8,019 nucleotides of DNA from an uncultured Olsenella sp. (GCA_959598545.1 CAUGFC010000084.1:1-8019); one strand, 5' to 3'. Numbered from the stretch's first letter, positions 1 through 6,007 are shown. The notes: generated by a model from the letters alone, not told the origin. Program-made: numbers and translations.

Positions 1-603
1 GTACATCGGACTCCCTCCTGGACCAAGCTCGGTCCGAGATTTTGTCCGGGGTCCCGAATTACCTCGAATTCAGCAAAAAGGAAGGCTCTCCGAGATTTCG
101 AAGAGGAACATGGTTTCCGACACGGGGATCTTCGCGAATATCTACTTGTAATTAGCGCAGATTGCGATTTATCTCGAGAACACGATCCCTTAGTCGCAGT
201 TGTGGCGGGGGAGGCTATTAAAGTCCCGCAGGATAATATCGTCAAAGTTTCGTTCGACAATCAGGGTGTGGCGGAAATATATGTATATGGGGAGACGAGG
301 CGAATTATATCTGGTGAATGCGAGGAAATTAACGGGTGGATTAGGAAAAGAATGAGAGATAATCCAAGAGTTGGATTGGGGGGTGATTTGCTCAGAAGGC
401 ACGACGAGACAATTATTCCCTGTATTGCAGGGGAGAAAGCTATAGCGTTTAAGCATAAAATATTGATGTGCAAATTAAGCGACATCAAAGGACCTTTCAT
501 TGGAAGACTTCTTCCGCCATACGTTACAAAAGTTCAGCAAGGGGCATCAAGTCATTTGGTTCGTGCGGGGTTGGAGCCAGTGCCTGCCAAAGTATTTGAG
601 TGA
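1..603 (+). CDS. Unrecognised accessory protein, 5'-truncated by the window edge
   Basis: The frame is open from base 1 to the TGA at 601-603 (200 visible codons), with no in-frame ATG, GTG or TTG before a GTG at 202. The 202 start is probably false: codons before it read as good protein, including LLVISADCDLSREHDP directly upstream, and no Shine-Dalgarno precedes 202. The true start therefore lies left of the window. Visible landmarks are a VISxDCDL-type motif (codons about 49-56) and a C-terminal stretch with RLLPPYVTKVQQGASSHLVR followed by GLEPVP. The protein looks soluble, with no membrane segment. I vaguely associate paired S-x-x-CDL and LPPPY-like motifs with hypothetical proteins of mobile or defence islands, but I cannot name a family and assign no function. 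Base use is AT-rich, with ATA, AGA and TTA codons, unlike the GC-rich genes further right. This suggests horizontal acquisition. Confidence 0.7.
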   Translation, partial: VHRTPSWTKLGPRFCPGSRITSNSAKRKALRDFEEEHGFRHGDLREYLLVISADCDLSREHDPLVAVVAGEAIKVPQDNIVKVSFDNQGVAEIYVYGETRRIISGECEEINGWIRKRMRDNPRVGLGGDLLRRHDETIIPCIAGEKAIAFKHKILMCKLSDIKGPFIGRLLPPYVTKVQQGASSHLVRAGLEPVPAKVFE

Positions 604-656
604 AACTGCATAGGCTGCGGCGTAGATCGCAGATGGGAGGGACGTGTTTTCGCGTC

Positions 657-679
657 AACGTAATCCTGGTTGTTACGTT
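657..679. repeat. Perfect 7-bp inverted repeat downstream of the left-edge gene
   Basis: AACGTAA (657-663) and TTACGTT (673-679) are perfect reverse complements separated by 9 bases. No T-run follows on either strand, so it is not a classical terminator. It could be a protein-binding palindrome or chance. Confidence 0.35.
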
Positions 680-698
680 AAAGCGAATGCCTGGAAGA

Positions 699-725
699 AC
701 CCATGCTGTGATGCATTGGGTCTTT
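699..725 (+). terminator. Weak intrinsic-terminator-like hairpin
   Basis: ACCCATGC (699-706) can pair with GCATTGGGT (713-721) with one bulged T and a 6-base loop, and CTTT follows at 722-725. It lies about 100 bases after the stop of the left-edge gene and could end that transcript. The stem is short and the T-run is poor. Confidence 0.3.
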
Positions 726-880
726 AGCGAGGAGCTGCTGAAGAGGGCGGTCTGCGGAAGCTCGTCAGAAGAACACGTCGGAAGGGTCCTATGCGAGGAA
801 ATCGGTGTCTCGCGATGCACCACTACAAGTGGAAATGAATGACAGCGCATAGTGTAGTTGTGATTCGTAGATCCAGCTAA

Positions 881-1021
881 AGGGGCTTGGCTTGTACTTC
901 AGAATGTGGTCGAGAAGCTTCGGATCGGAAAAGTGCGCTGGAAGAGAGGCCTCACAACGCCCCTGTTGCGCTCTATGACGCCTACCCTGACGAGCTTCTC
1001 GAGGATGTGTTCGATAGCTAG
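881..1021 (+). pseudogene. C-terminal remnant of a lost gene upstream of the ADP-ribosylglycohydrolase
   Basis: After an in-frame TAA at 878-880, a frame without a usable start codon near its 5' end runs to TAG at 1019-1021. Its last part (968-1018) reads ALYDAYPDELLEDVFDS, an acidic, protein-like tail preceded by SALEERPHNAPV. The stop lies 21 bases before the ATG of the ADP-ribosylglycohydrolase, and the Shine-Dalgarno for that gene sits between them, which is normal operon spacing. I read this as the 3' stub of a gene whose 5' part was removed or replaced when the AT-rich segment to the left arrived. The first codons, roughly up to 925, look less like coding and may contain the junction. 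The original family is not recognised. It could also be a chance open frame. Confidence 0.45.
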
Positions 1022-1042
1022 TCGAGAGGGAGGTACCTCACC

Positions 1043-1819
1043 ATGCCAACACTTCGCGACTGCGTCTACGGCCAGGCGGTGGCCGACGCGCTGGGCGTGC
1101 CGTACGAGTTCCGTCCGCGGGGCTCGTTCCGCTGCGCGGACATGGTCGGCCACGGCAGCCACAACAAGCCGGCGGGCACGTGGAGCGACGATACTTCGAT
1201 GACGCTCGCGATCTGCGACAGCTACCGCGAGCTGGGGCGCATTGACGTCGATGACATCCGCGGGCGCTTCGTGCGGTGGTATCGCGAGGGCGCCTACACG
1301 GTCGACGAGCTCTTCGACGTGGGCAACGCCACGCGCGAGGCGCTCGAGCGCGGGCACGGCCTCACGGGGGAGTGGGACAACGGCAACGGCTCGCTCATGC
1401 GCACGGTTCCGCTCGCGTTCACCGACGCCACCGACGACGAGGTACGCGCCGTCTCCGCGATCACGCACGCGCACCCGACCTCGACGGAGGCGTGCGTCGC
1501 CATGGTGCACATTGCGCGGGACCTTATCTCCGGCTCGAGCCCGGCGGACGTGGCGGGTGACGTCGCCGCGCGACCCGAGGACGAGGTCAGCTCCACCGGC
1601 TTCGTGCGCCACACCTCCGACGCCGCGCTCTGGTGTCTCGCCAACACGTCGAGCTACGCTGAGTGTGCGCTCGCCGCGGTGAACCTCGGGGACGACACGG
1701 ACACCACGGCCGCCGTCGCCGGCGCGCTCGCCGGCATCGTCTACGGCATCGAGGGGATCCCGGTCGAGTGGCTCGACAAGCTGCGGGGCAAGGACCTCAT
1801 CGAGAGCTGCCTGTTCTGA
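1043..1819 (+). CDS. ADP-ribosylglycohydrolase (DraG/ARH-like) family protein
   Basis: This 258-residue protein matches the compact ADP-ribosylglycohydrolase fold, a cytoplasmic all-alpha, di-magnesium enzyme that removes ADP-ribose from modified proteins, nucleic acids or small molecules. Visible landmarks, in family order, are GQAVADALGVPYEF (10-23), the first metal motif GTWSDDTSM (45-53), NGNGSLMR (113-120), ITHAHPTSTEA (140-150) and the second metal motif NLGDDTDTTAAVAGALAG (214-231), ending with IPVEWLDKL. All expected metal-binding acidic residues (D49, D50, D217, D218, D220) are present, so the enzyme is probably active. The ATG at 1043 is supported by GGGAGGT at 1028-1034. Nothing appears missing, and the length is normal for the short bacterial type. 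The substrate cannot be told from sequence. The nearby SUKH protein makes an immunity or toxin-reversal role possible, but a housekeeping role is equally open. Confidence 0.93.
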   Translation: MPTLRDCVYGQAVADALGVPYEFRPRGSFRCADMVGHGSHNKPAGTWSDDTSMTLAICDSYRELGRIDVDDIRGRFVRWYREGAYTVDELFDVGNATREALERGHGLTGEWDNGNGSLMRTVPLAFTDATDDEVRAVSAITHAHPTSTEACVAMVHIARDLISGSSPADVAGDVAARPEDEVSSTGFVRHTSDAALWCLANTSSYAECALAAVNLGDDTDTTAAVAGALAGIVYGIEGIPVEWLDKLRGKDLIESCLF

Positions 1820-1873
1820 GGGTCGGAATAATCCGTCTTGCTTATGAGCGCGCAGATTGACGAGGGGATGGAT

Positions 1874-2104
1874 ATGACAAAACAAGTGGTCGAGGCGAAG
1901 ATGCGACAAAAGCGGACGAACGCTCACATTGGAGCGGCCCCTACGGATGGTACAGCCCAAAAGGTGTCTGCGTTGTCTGACCTGAGGTCTCTTCACTCGC
2001 AGACGGTACGTGAGCTCGACATCCCAGGGAAGGGCGAAGCAGACCTCCCGTCTTGGGGCGACTTGCGCGAGAGCTGGTACGATGAGCGCCTGGAGAGGGA
2101 GTAG
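1874..2104 (+). CDS. Small hypothetical protein
   Basis: This is a 76-residue frame ending at TAG 2102-2104. The ATG at 1874 is chosen because GAGGGG (1862-1867) lies 6 bases upstream. In-frame alternatives are the ATGs at 1844 and 1868 and a TTG at 1838, which are less well placed. The N-terminal half is basic (MTKQVVEAKMRQKR), and the C-terminal half is acidic and tryptophan-containing (LPSWGDLRESWYDERLERE), with no membrane segment or recognised domain. It starts 54 bases after the ADP-ribosylglycohydrolase stop and may be co-transcribed with it. Base composition is less GC-rich than its neighbours. Reading past the amber stop, the frame stays open for 45 more codons to TAA at 2240-2242, so it might be the front part of a broken gene. 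No function assigned. Confidence 0.45.
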   Translation: MTKQVVEAKMRQKRTNAHIGAAPTDGTAQKVSALSDLRSLHSQTVRELDIPGKGEADLPSWGDLRESWYDERLERE

Positions 2105-2234
2105 ATCCCGCGTTCTCGGCGATCTTCTCGACGCAAGCGTCTGGCTCGTGCGAAAGTGCCAGCGCGTTCACTCGGACTTCGGGAGCTGTATGGTGCTGAC
2201 GGCGGCGTAGGCGCGTTCGGAAAGGCGGCGGACA

Positions 2235-2951
2235 ATGGGTAAGGGGCAAGAGCAATCGAGTCAGCATCTGGCGCAGATCGTCGAGCCGACCGACGACGAG
2301 AAGGCTGCGGCAAAGGCCGCCCGGACGTTCGGGTGCTCCTTCGCGCATGACAGCACGGCGCTCGGGGTGGCCGCCTTCGCGCTGGTCTTCCTCGTCGTCC
2401 TTGGCGTTGTCGTCGTGACGCTCGTCGGCGGCGTCGCGCGCGGCGAGTTCGGGGAGCAGGACATTATGTGGCTCGCTGTGATCGGCGGCTCCGTGTTCGT
2501 CGCGTTTGTCGTGCTTGCGGTCGTGTCGGTTCTTGTCGCGCGTCGCCACTATCTGCACCCGGTCAAGAGCGACGTGTTCGCGGCAGGCGGTCGTCTGTTC
2601 CACACCTCGTTCATGCGGGACAAGGAGAAGCACGAGGACGGCCGCGGGATCGTCCGCATCAACGTCGTCGGTATCGCGGAGTGCGCCGGGTTCCACAACA
2701 GGAAGGACAGGACGGTCTGGATCCTGCCGAGCCCCGACGCGCGCATCCATGACGTGTGGCGGCGCGGCAGGCGGTGGGAGGACGAGCGCGAGCTGTGCCT
2801 CGCCCTCCTGGAGAAGGGGGTGCCGAGCAGCGCGGACACGAACCCGTTCTTTGGCGTGGACGAGCAGTACCGGGGATTCCTCGAGCGAATCGGCGTCCGG
2901 ATAGAGGAGACGACCAAGCCCGTCGACTTCCTGGCCGGTACGTGGTCGTAG
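2235..2951 (+). CDS. Two-helix membrane protein with a soluble C-terminal domain
   Basis: The protein has 238 residues. A hydrophilic N-terminus of about 40 residues (with a charged DDEKAAAKAAR stretch) is followed by two strong hydrophobic helices, about 42-67 (rich in V, L, A) and 77-102, and then a soluble domain of about 135 residues beginning with ARRHYLHPVKSD. No signal peptide is seen. The basic residues after helix 2 suggest that both tails face the cytoplasm. The C-terminal domain contains FHNRKDRTVWILPSPDARIH and VWRRGRRWEDERELCLALLEKG, and is probably an alpha/beta or PH-like domain. I do not recognise the family. The Shine-Dalgarno is weak (AAAGGCGG, 2221-2228). It is convergent with bioY, 54 bases away. 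Coding quality and GC3 bias are strong, so the gene is surely real. Confidence 0.8.
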   Translation: MGKGQEQSSQHLAQIVEPTDDEKAAAKAARTFGCSFAHDSTALGVAAFALVFLVVLGVVVVTLVGGVARGEFGEQDIMWLAVIGGSVFVAFVVLAVVSVLVARRHYLHPVKSDVFAAGGRLFHTSFMRDKEKHEDGRGIVRINVVGIAECAGFHNRKDRTVWILPSPDARIHDVWRRGRRWEDERELCLALLEKGVPSSADTNPFFGVDEQYRGFLERIGVRIEETTKPVDFLAGTWS

Positions 2952-3005
2952 GCACGTGATGACTTTCATGGCGTCCGGCTACTGATTGCCTTTCATATAT
3001 TGCCG

Positions 3006-3539
3006 TTATCGCCCCGTCGCCGCTCCCAGTGCGCGGTTGACGCGCTCCGCCACGCCCACGCTCAGCGCGACCTTCGCCACGTCCGGCACCACAAACGGCA
3101 CGACCGCCACCGCCAGCGCCGCGGGCGTGTCGAGTGCGTAGACGTTCATGAGCTGGATCGTCCCCAGCACGTAGCTCACCGCCAGCAGCGCGACTCCGCC
3201 TGCCACGCCGCGCGCCCTTCTCGGCAGCGCGTTCGCGCGCGCGATGGCGCCCGCCACGGGCATGCCCGCCGCAAAGCCCAGGAGATAGCCCCCCGTGGGT
3301 CCCAGCAGCACGCCGACCCCGCCTTGGAGGCCGGAGAACACCGGCACGCCCACTGCGCCCAGCAGCAAGTAGACAACAACGGTGAACAGCGCGTCGCGCG
3401 TGCGCATGACCTGGGGCAGCAGCGCCAGCGCAAAGGTCTGCATGGTGAACGGCACCGGGCCCAGAGGCACGGTGACCCAGGCGCTTACGGCGAGCAGCGC
3501 TATGCAGATGCCGCAGCGGGCAATCGAGCGGGTGGACAT
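3006..3539 (-). CDS. bioY: BioY, biotin-specific substrate-binding subunit of an ECF transporter
   Basis: BioY binds biotin in the membrane and works with the energising EcfT/EcfA/EcfA' module for uptake. The protein is 177 residues, normal for the family, with about six hydrophobic segments. Diagnostic stretches are VPLGPVPFTMQTFALALLP (24-42), GLQGGVGVLLGPTGGYLLGF (70-89) and the central loop YLLLGAVGVPVFSG. The ATG (complement of 3537-3539) is preceded by GAGGGAG on the minus strand. The frame continues upstream for hundreds of codons without a stop, but that part runs antisense to the SUKH gene and is not BioY-like. No ecfA/ecfT or biotin synthesis genes are in the window, so it probably shares the general ECF energiser. 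This suggests biotin scavenging. No biotin operator was recognised. Confidence 0.95.
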   Translation of the reverse strand: MSTRSIARCGICIALLAVSAWVTVPLGPVPFTMQTFALALLPQVMRTRDALFTVVVYLLLGAVGVPVFSGLQGGVGVLLGPTGGYLLGFAAGMPVAGAIARANALPRRARGVAGGVALLAVSYVLGTIQLMNVYALDTPAALAVAVVPFVVPDVAKVALSVGVAERVNRALGAATGR

Positions 3540-3604
3540 GGCGGCTCCCTCACGGACGGGCGCTCCTCGCGCGCCTACGGAACGAAAGCTTACCGTATGG
3601 CCGA

Positions 3605-3640
3605 GCCCCCGCCCTTCTCGTAAGATGGACGGGCGGGGGC
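3605..3640. promoter_or_regulatory. Perfect 10-bp GC-rich inverted repeat in the divergent bioY/SUKH intergenic region
   Basis: GCCCCCGCCC (3605-3614) and GGGCGGGGGC (3631-3640) are exact reverse complements around a 16-base spacer containing TAAGAT (3621-3626), a possible -10 for the SUKH operon. It lies in the 129-base region between two divergent starts, so it may be an operator acting on one or both promoters, or a 5'-UTR hairpin. It is not followed by a T-run. Function is inferred; the symmetry is seen directly. Confidence 0.45.
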
Positions 3641-3668
3641 GATACGCCAACGAGGCGGGGGAGGGCAC

Positions 3669-4601
3669 ATGGAGAGCGACTTTGCGGCCTGGGTCGAGCG
3701 GGAGTTCCGCCACCCCGTGCCCAGCGAGTACCGGGACTTCCTCTGCCGGGGCGCCGTCGCGCAGGCCGAGCCCGTCACGCCTTTGCGGGCGCATCTCGTC
3801 ACGGCCGACGGCGACGAGTACGAGGTCTCCGAGTGGTTTTCCGCCGAGCGCATACCCGACATCTACCGATGCTGCCGCGCGGAGGGGCTGATAGCGGAGC
3901 AGCTGCTTCCGATCTTCGACAACTGCGGCTGCGTCGTGGCGCTCGACTGCGATGAGCACTCGAGTACCTACGGCAGCGTTCTTCTGCAGACTCCCGAGGG
4001 CCACTATGACGAGGCTCGTCAGGAGAATGTCTACGAGGAGCCGGTCCTTCTCGCTCGGAGCTTCTCGGACGTGCTGGCCGCTCTGGGAGAGATTCAGCAG
4101 GGCGAGGCTCCCGACCTCCTGCTCCTGGGTTCCGACCGGATGCTCGGCCCCTCGGACCTGGCGTCCTTTGAGCGTGAGCTGGACGTCGAGCTGCCGGCGG
4201 ACTATCGCGAGTTTCTGCTGGCCCACAACGGCGGGACGCCGGCGCGGTTTCTCTGCACTCCCACGTTCATGGAGGTCGACCCCGCTACAGGGGAGGGGCA
4301 CCCCCAGTCGGTGCCCATCGACCACTTTCTCTCGCTGGGGGAGATCTCCGAGCTGCTCGTAGACAACGAGGACGAGCCGACGTTCGGGCCGGGCCACGTG
4401 CCTGTCGCGTGCGACCAGTGCGGCAACCTGATCCTGCTGGGCGTTGCTTGCGGCTCGGGCGCATCCATCGAGGGTGTTCAGGGCGTTCAATTTGCCAACC
4501 ACGAGGTACGCGGCGCGGACGGTCTCTTTGCCCTCTCGCCGCTCGCCTCGTCCTTCGGCGAGTTCGCTCGTTCCCTCGCCCCATATGGCGAGGACTCGTA
4601 A
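3669..4601 (+). CDS. Tandem SUKH-domain (SMI1/KNR4) protein, probable immunity protein
   Basis: The protein has 310 residues and two consecutive SUKH-type domains. Domain 1 is about residues 1-140: the helix motif VPSEYRDFLCRGAV, then EYEVSEWFS, LLPIFDNCGCVVALDCD and a closing helix SFSDVLAALG. Domain 2 is about 158-305: LASFERELDVELPADYREFL, LLAHNGGTP, IDHFLSLGEISELL, FGPGHVPVACDQCGNLILLG and the closing helix SSFGEFARSL. Conserved SUKH features are the LP-x-DYREFLLxxNGG motif and the late D-x-x-GNxILLG strand; domain 1 keeps weaker versions. Known SUKH superfamily members are mostly cytoplasmic immunity proteins that neutralise nuclease or deaminase toxins of contact-dependent systems, though some act otherwise. 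No toxin is visible in the window. The ATG at 3669 follows a GGGGGAGGG ribosome site. It is first in a three-gene operon, with the next start 11 bases after its stop. Confidence 0.85.
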   Translation: MESDFAAWVEREFRHPVPSEYRDFLCRGAVAQAEPVTPLRAHLVTADGDEYEVSEWFSAERIPDIYRCCRAEGLIAEQLLPIFDNCGCVVALDCDEHSSTYGSVLLQTPEGHYDEARQENVYEEPVLLARSFSDVLAALGEIQQGEAPDLLLLGSDRMLGPSDLASFERELDVELPADYREFLLAHNGGTPARFLCTPTFMEVDPATGEGHPQSVPIDHFLSLGEISELLVDNEDEPTFGPGHVPVACDQCGNLILLGVACGSGASIEGVQGVQFANHEVRGADGLFALSPLASSFGEFARSLAPYGEDS

Positions 4602-4612
4602 GGGAGGGGTAC

Positions 4613-5095
4613 ATGTCAGGTTCTGGCAGAGAGAGCTTCACCGTGACACTGCCGGGGGGCTTCTCACGGCTCATGCTGGGCAGCTCCCTGCTGTTCACGC
4701 TGTTCCCGGCGGCATTTGCCCTGGCGGGGGACCTTCCGCCGCTGGGCGTCTTCATGTTCGCCCTGATCATCGCCCCGTTACTGCTTGCCGCCGTCGCCGG
4801 GCGCCGCTTCAGGGTCAGGGTGCACGACGGTGTGGTGACCGTGCGCCCCGCCCTGTTCGGGAGCGAGTGGGACTTCGTCGCAGCCGATGTCACGCGGGTG
4901 GTTCGCCGCATCAACTACAACACCGGCATGGGCACGCTCGCCAAGATGACCGTTCACGCGCGTGGCCGTCGCGTGTCGGTGGAGAGTCTCATGGTAGGCA
5001 GCGAGGGCTTTTGGGCGTTCATCGAGGGCAACGTCGACCCATCCAGGATCGTCACCAAGGTCAACCGGCGGGGTGGCACGCATGAGGGTCGCTGA
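4613..5095 (+). CDS. Two-helix membrane protein with a PH-like C-terminal domain
   Basis: This 160-residue protein starts at an ATG with AGGGAGGGG (4601-4609) just upstream, immediately after the SUKH stop. Two hydrophobic helices (about 18-39 and 43-63) form a hairpin, followed by a soluble, beta-rich domain of about 90 residues: RRFRVRVHDGVVTVRPALFG, then a strand and turn around VAADVTRVVRRI, the GMGTLAKMTVHARGRRVSVE segment, and a final helix GFWAFIEGN. This order resembles small bacterial PH-like membrane proteins. I do not assign a Pfam name. A longer in-frame reading back to 4409 overlaps the SUKH gene in another frame and is rejected. The 3' end overlaps the next gene by 14 bases, so translation is likely coupled. 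Its domain resembles the C-terminal part of the next protein. Confidence 0.8.
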   Translation: MSGSGRESFTVTLPGGFSRLMLGSSLLFTLFPAAFALAGDLPPLGVFMFALIIAPLLLAAVAGRRFRVRVHDGVVTVRPALFGSEWDFVAADVTRVVRRINYNTGMGTLAKMTVHARGRRVSVESLMVGSEGFWAFIEGNVDPSRIVTKVNRRGGTHEGR

Positions 5096-5840
5096 GCTCA
5101 CCGACACCCGTCTCGTCGTCGAGCTGTCCGAGTGGGACCTCTGGGAGCTGGAGCGCTCGTTTGGCGTGTGCCTGCCGGGCGGCACGTGGCTCATCCCCGG
5201 GCGCATGGCCGCATCCGACGGGTTCTGCGCGCGGGCGGATGAGATGCGGGTTAGGGGCGCGGACGGGGCCTTCACCGGCGACGGGCTCGATGACACCGAG
5301 CGGCTCGTCGTCGCCGATGCGGTCTGCTCCCTGTGGCCGTGGGTCTGCGACAGCTGCGACGTCCGCTTCGTCGGCGAGGACGGGGAGCTGTGGTGCCGGG
5401 GCGACCACCACCTCAAGGTCGAGGTCCGCACGCTGCGGTCGAGCGCGGTGCTCTGGACGCTCCTGGCGACGCTGGTCGGAGCCGCCGAGCTGGCCCTCTC
5501 CCTCCTGATGAGCGCTCTCGAGGGGGCCTACGGCGTGGTGCTCATCAACGTCCTTCTCGCCCCCTTCTCCCTGTCCTGCGCGGCGGTCGCCCTGCGCTCG
5601 TGGCGCTTTGGGGTGACGGCGGACCTGGGCGGGATGACGGTGCGGCCGACGCTCGGCCCCGAGCGCTCGATTGCCTTCTCCGAGGTCACGAGCGTCGAGC
5701 GCGTGGTCTCCTCGGACGGCTCGGGGGCGCTGCGCAGGCTCGTGGTCCGCACGGCGGACGCGCGCGTCTCCCTGTCTGCGTCGCTGGAGGGGATCGAGGC
5801 GCTGGACGCCCTCCTCGCCGAGCGCGTCCGCCCGTCGTAG
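5082..5840 (+). CDS. Membrane protein with N-terminal Cys-containing domain, two helices and PH-like C-terminal domain
   Basis: The protein has 252 residues from the ATG at 5082, chosen over the GTG at 5073 because GGCGGGGTGG (5066-5075) fits the ATG better. It begins inside the end of the preceding gene, a 14-base overlap. An N-terminal soluble region (1-120) contains LELERSFGV-like charged helices and a cysteine cluster, VCDSCDVRF (C89, C92) and LWCRGDHH (C105, H109, H110), which could bind a metal. Two hydrophobic helices follow (about 122-144 and 149-172). The last 75 residues start with RFGVTADLGGMTVRPTLGP and include AFSEVTSVERVV, RLVVRTADARVSLSAS and an end helix EALDALLAERV. The order matches the C-terminal domain of the preceding protein, suggesting ancestral duplication with an added N-terminal domain. 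Function unknown. An inverted repeat directly after the stop probably ends the operon. Confidence 0.8.
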   Translation: MRVAELTDTRLVVELSEWDLWELERSFGVCLPGGTWLIPGRMAASDGFCARADEMRVRGADGAFTGDGLDDTERLVVADAVCSLWPWVCDSCDVRFVGEDGELWCRGDHHLKVEVRTLRSSAVLWTLLATLVGAAELALSLLMSALEGAYGVVLINVLLAPFSLSCAAVALRSWRFGVTADLGGMTVRPTLGPERSIAFSEVTSVERVVSSDGSGALRRLVVRTADARVSLSASLEGIEALDALLAERVRPS

Positions 5841-5841
5841 C

Positions 5842-5895
5842 TGCCGAGAAGAACGAACGTCGCGTGTGGTGGTCGTGGAGTGGTTCTTCTCGGCA
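5842..5895. terminator. Long inverted repeat ending the SUKH/membrane-protein operon
   Basis: TGCCGAGAAGAAC (5842-5854) and GTTCTTCTCGGCA (5883-5895) are a perfect 13-bp inverted repeat around a 28-base loop. It begins two bases after the stop codon of the preceding gene. There is no T-run afterwards, so it may be an L-shaped or Rho-assisted terminator, or an mRNA 3'-end stabiliser. The right-arm 13-mer recurs exactly between dpaL and ygeY. Confidence 0.5.
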
Positions 5896-5944
5896 TGCCG
5901 TTCGCAGCCGCAAACGTACCGCCCGCGGCATCGCGAAAATTCCT

Positions 5945-5985
5945 CTTGAAACACGCTTGAAAAGTGGGAACATATGGGCTAACAA
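5945..5985 (+). promoter_or_regulatory. Candidate promoter of dpaL with an 11-bp-spaced direct repeat
   Basis: The region is strikingly AT-rich for this window. CTTGAAA occurs twice (5945-5951 and 5956-5962), offset by 11 bases, about one helical turn. TTGAAA at 5957-5962 is followed after 17 bases by TAACAA (5980-5985), a plausible -35/-10 pair, though the -10 is weak. The direct repeat could be paired half-sites for a regulator. Start of transcription is inferred to be near 5990. Confidence 0.3.
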
Positions 5986-6007
5986 ACTTTTAGTTTGGAT
6001 ACCAGAC
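5983..6007 (+). promoter_or_regulatory. Overlapping small hairpins in the dpaL leader
   Basis: CAAAC (5983-5987) and GTTTG (5993-5997) form a small palindrome near the inferred start of transcription. GTTTGG (5993-5998) can instead pair with CCAGAC (6002-6007) across a 3-base loop, with one G-U pair. The two options share 5993-5997 and exclude one another. Either an operator or a leader switch is possible. The stems are short. Confidence 0.25.

Larger units (their letters stand above)
604..880. other. Accessory stretch with no convincing gene
   Basis: About 275 bases between the left-edge gene and the gene remnant hold no coding region I can support. An 80-codon frame (600-842) starts with a GTG overlapping the upstream TGA, but it has no Shine-Dalgarno, unnatural-looking composition and no recognisable family. 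Two small inverted repeats lie here and are listed separately. I see no tRNA, transposase fragment or clear attachment site. Base composition is intermediate between the AT-rich gene on the left and the GC-rich genes on the right, as expected of decayed or foreign DNA. Confidence 0.5.

Noticed and set aside
600..842. 80-codon plus-strand frame starting with a GTG overlapping the left-edge gene stop
   Set aside because: No Shine-Dalgarno, no recognisable family, and irregular composition. It is kept only as part of the gene-free stretch.
2010..2210. 66-codon plus-strand frame overlapping the small hypothetical gene
   Set aside because: Mostly an out-of-frame overlap, with no ribosome site and no protein-like features.
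899..2969. Long minus-strand frames of 365 and 342 codons opposite the ADP-ribosylglycohydrolase and the two-helix membrane protein
   Set aside because: Arg/His/Ala-rich shadow translations without recognisable domains; the plus strand carries recognisable proteins.
2952..3005. Expected bidirectional terminator between the convergent membrane-protein gene and bioY
   Set aside because: I found only a repeated CTTTCAT and no convincing stem-loop or T-run, so none is annotated.
3540..4502. Upstream extension of the bioY frame to 498 codons
   Set aside because: The extra part lies antisense to the SUKH gene, is not hydrophobic or BioY-like, and the ATG at 3539 has its own ribosome site.
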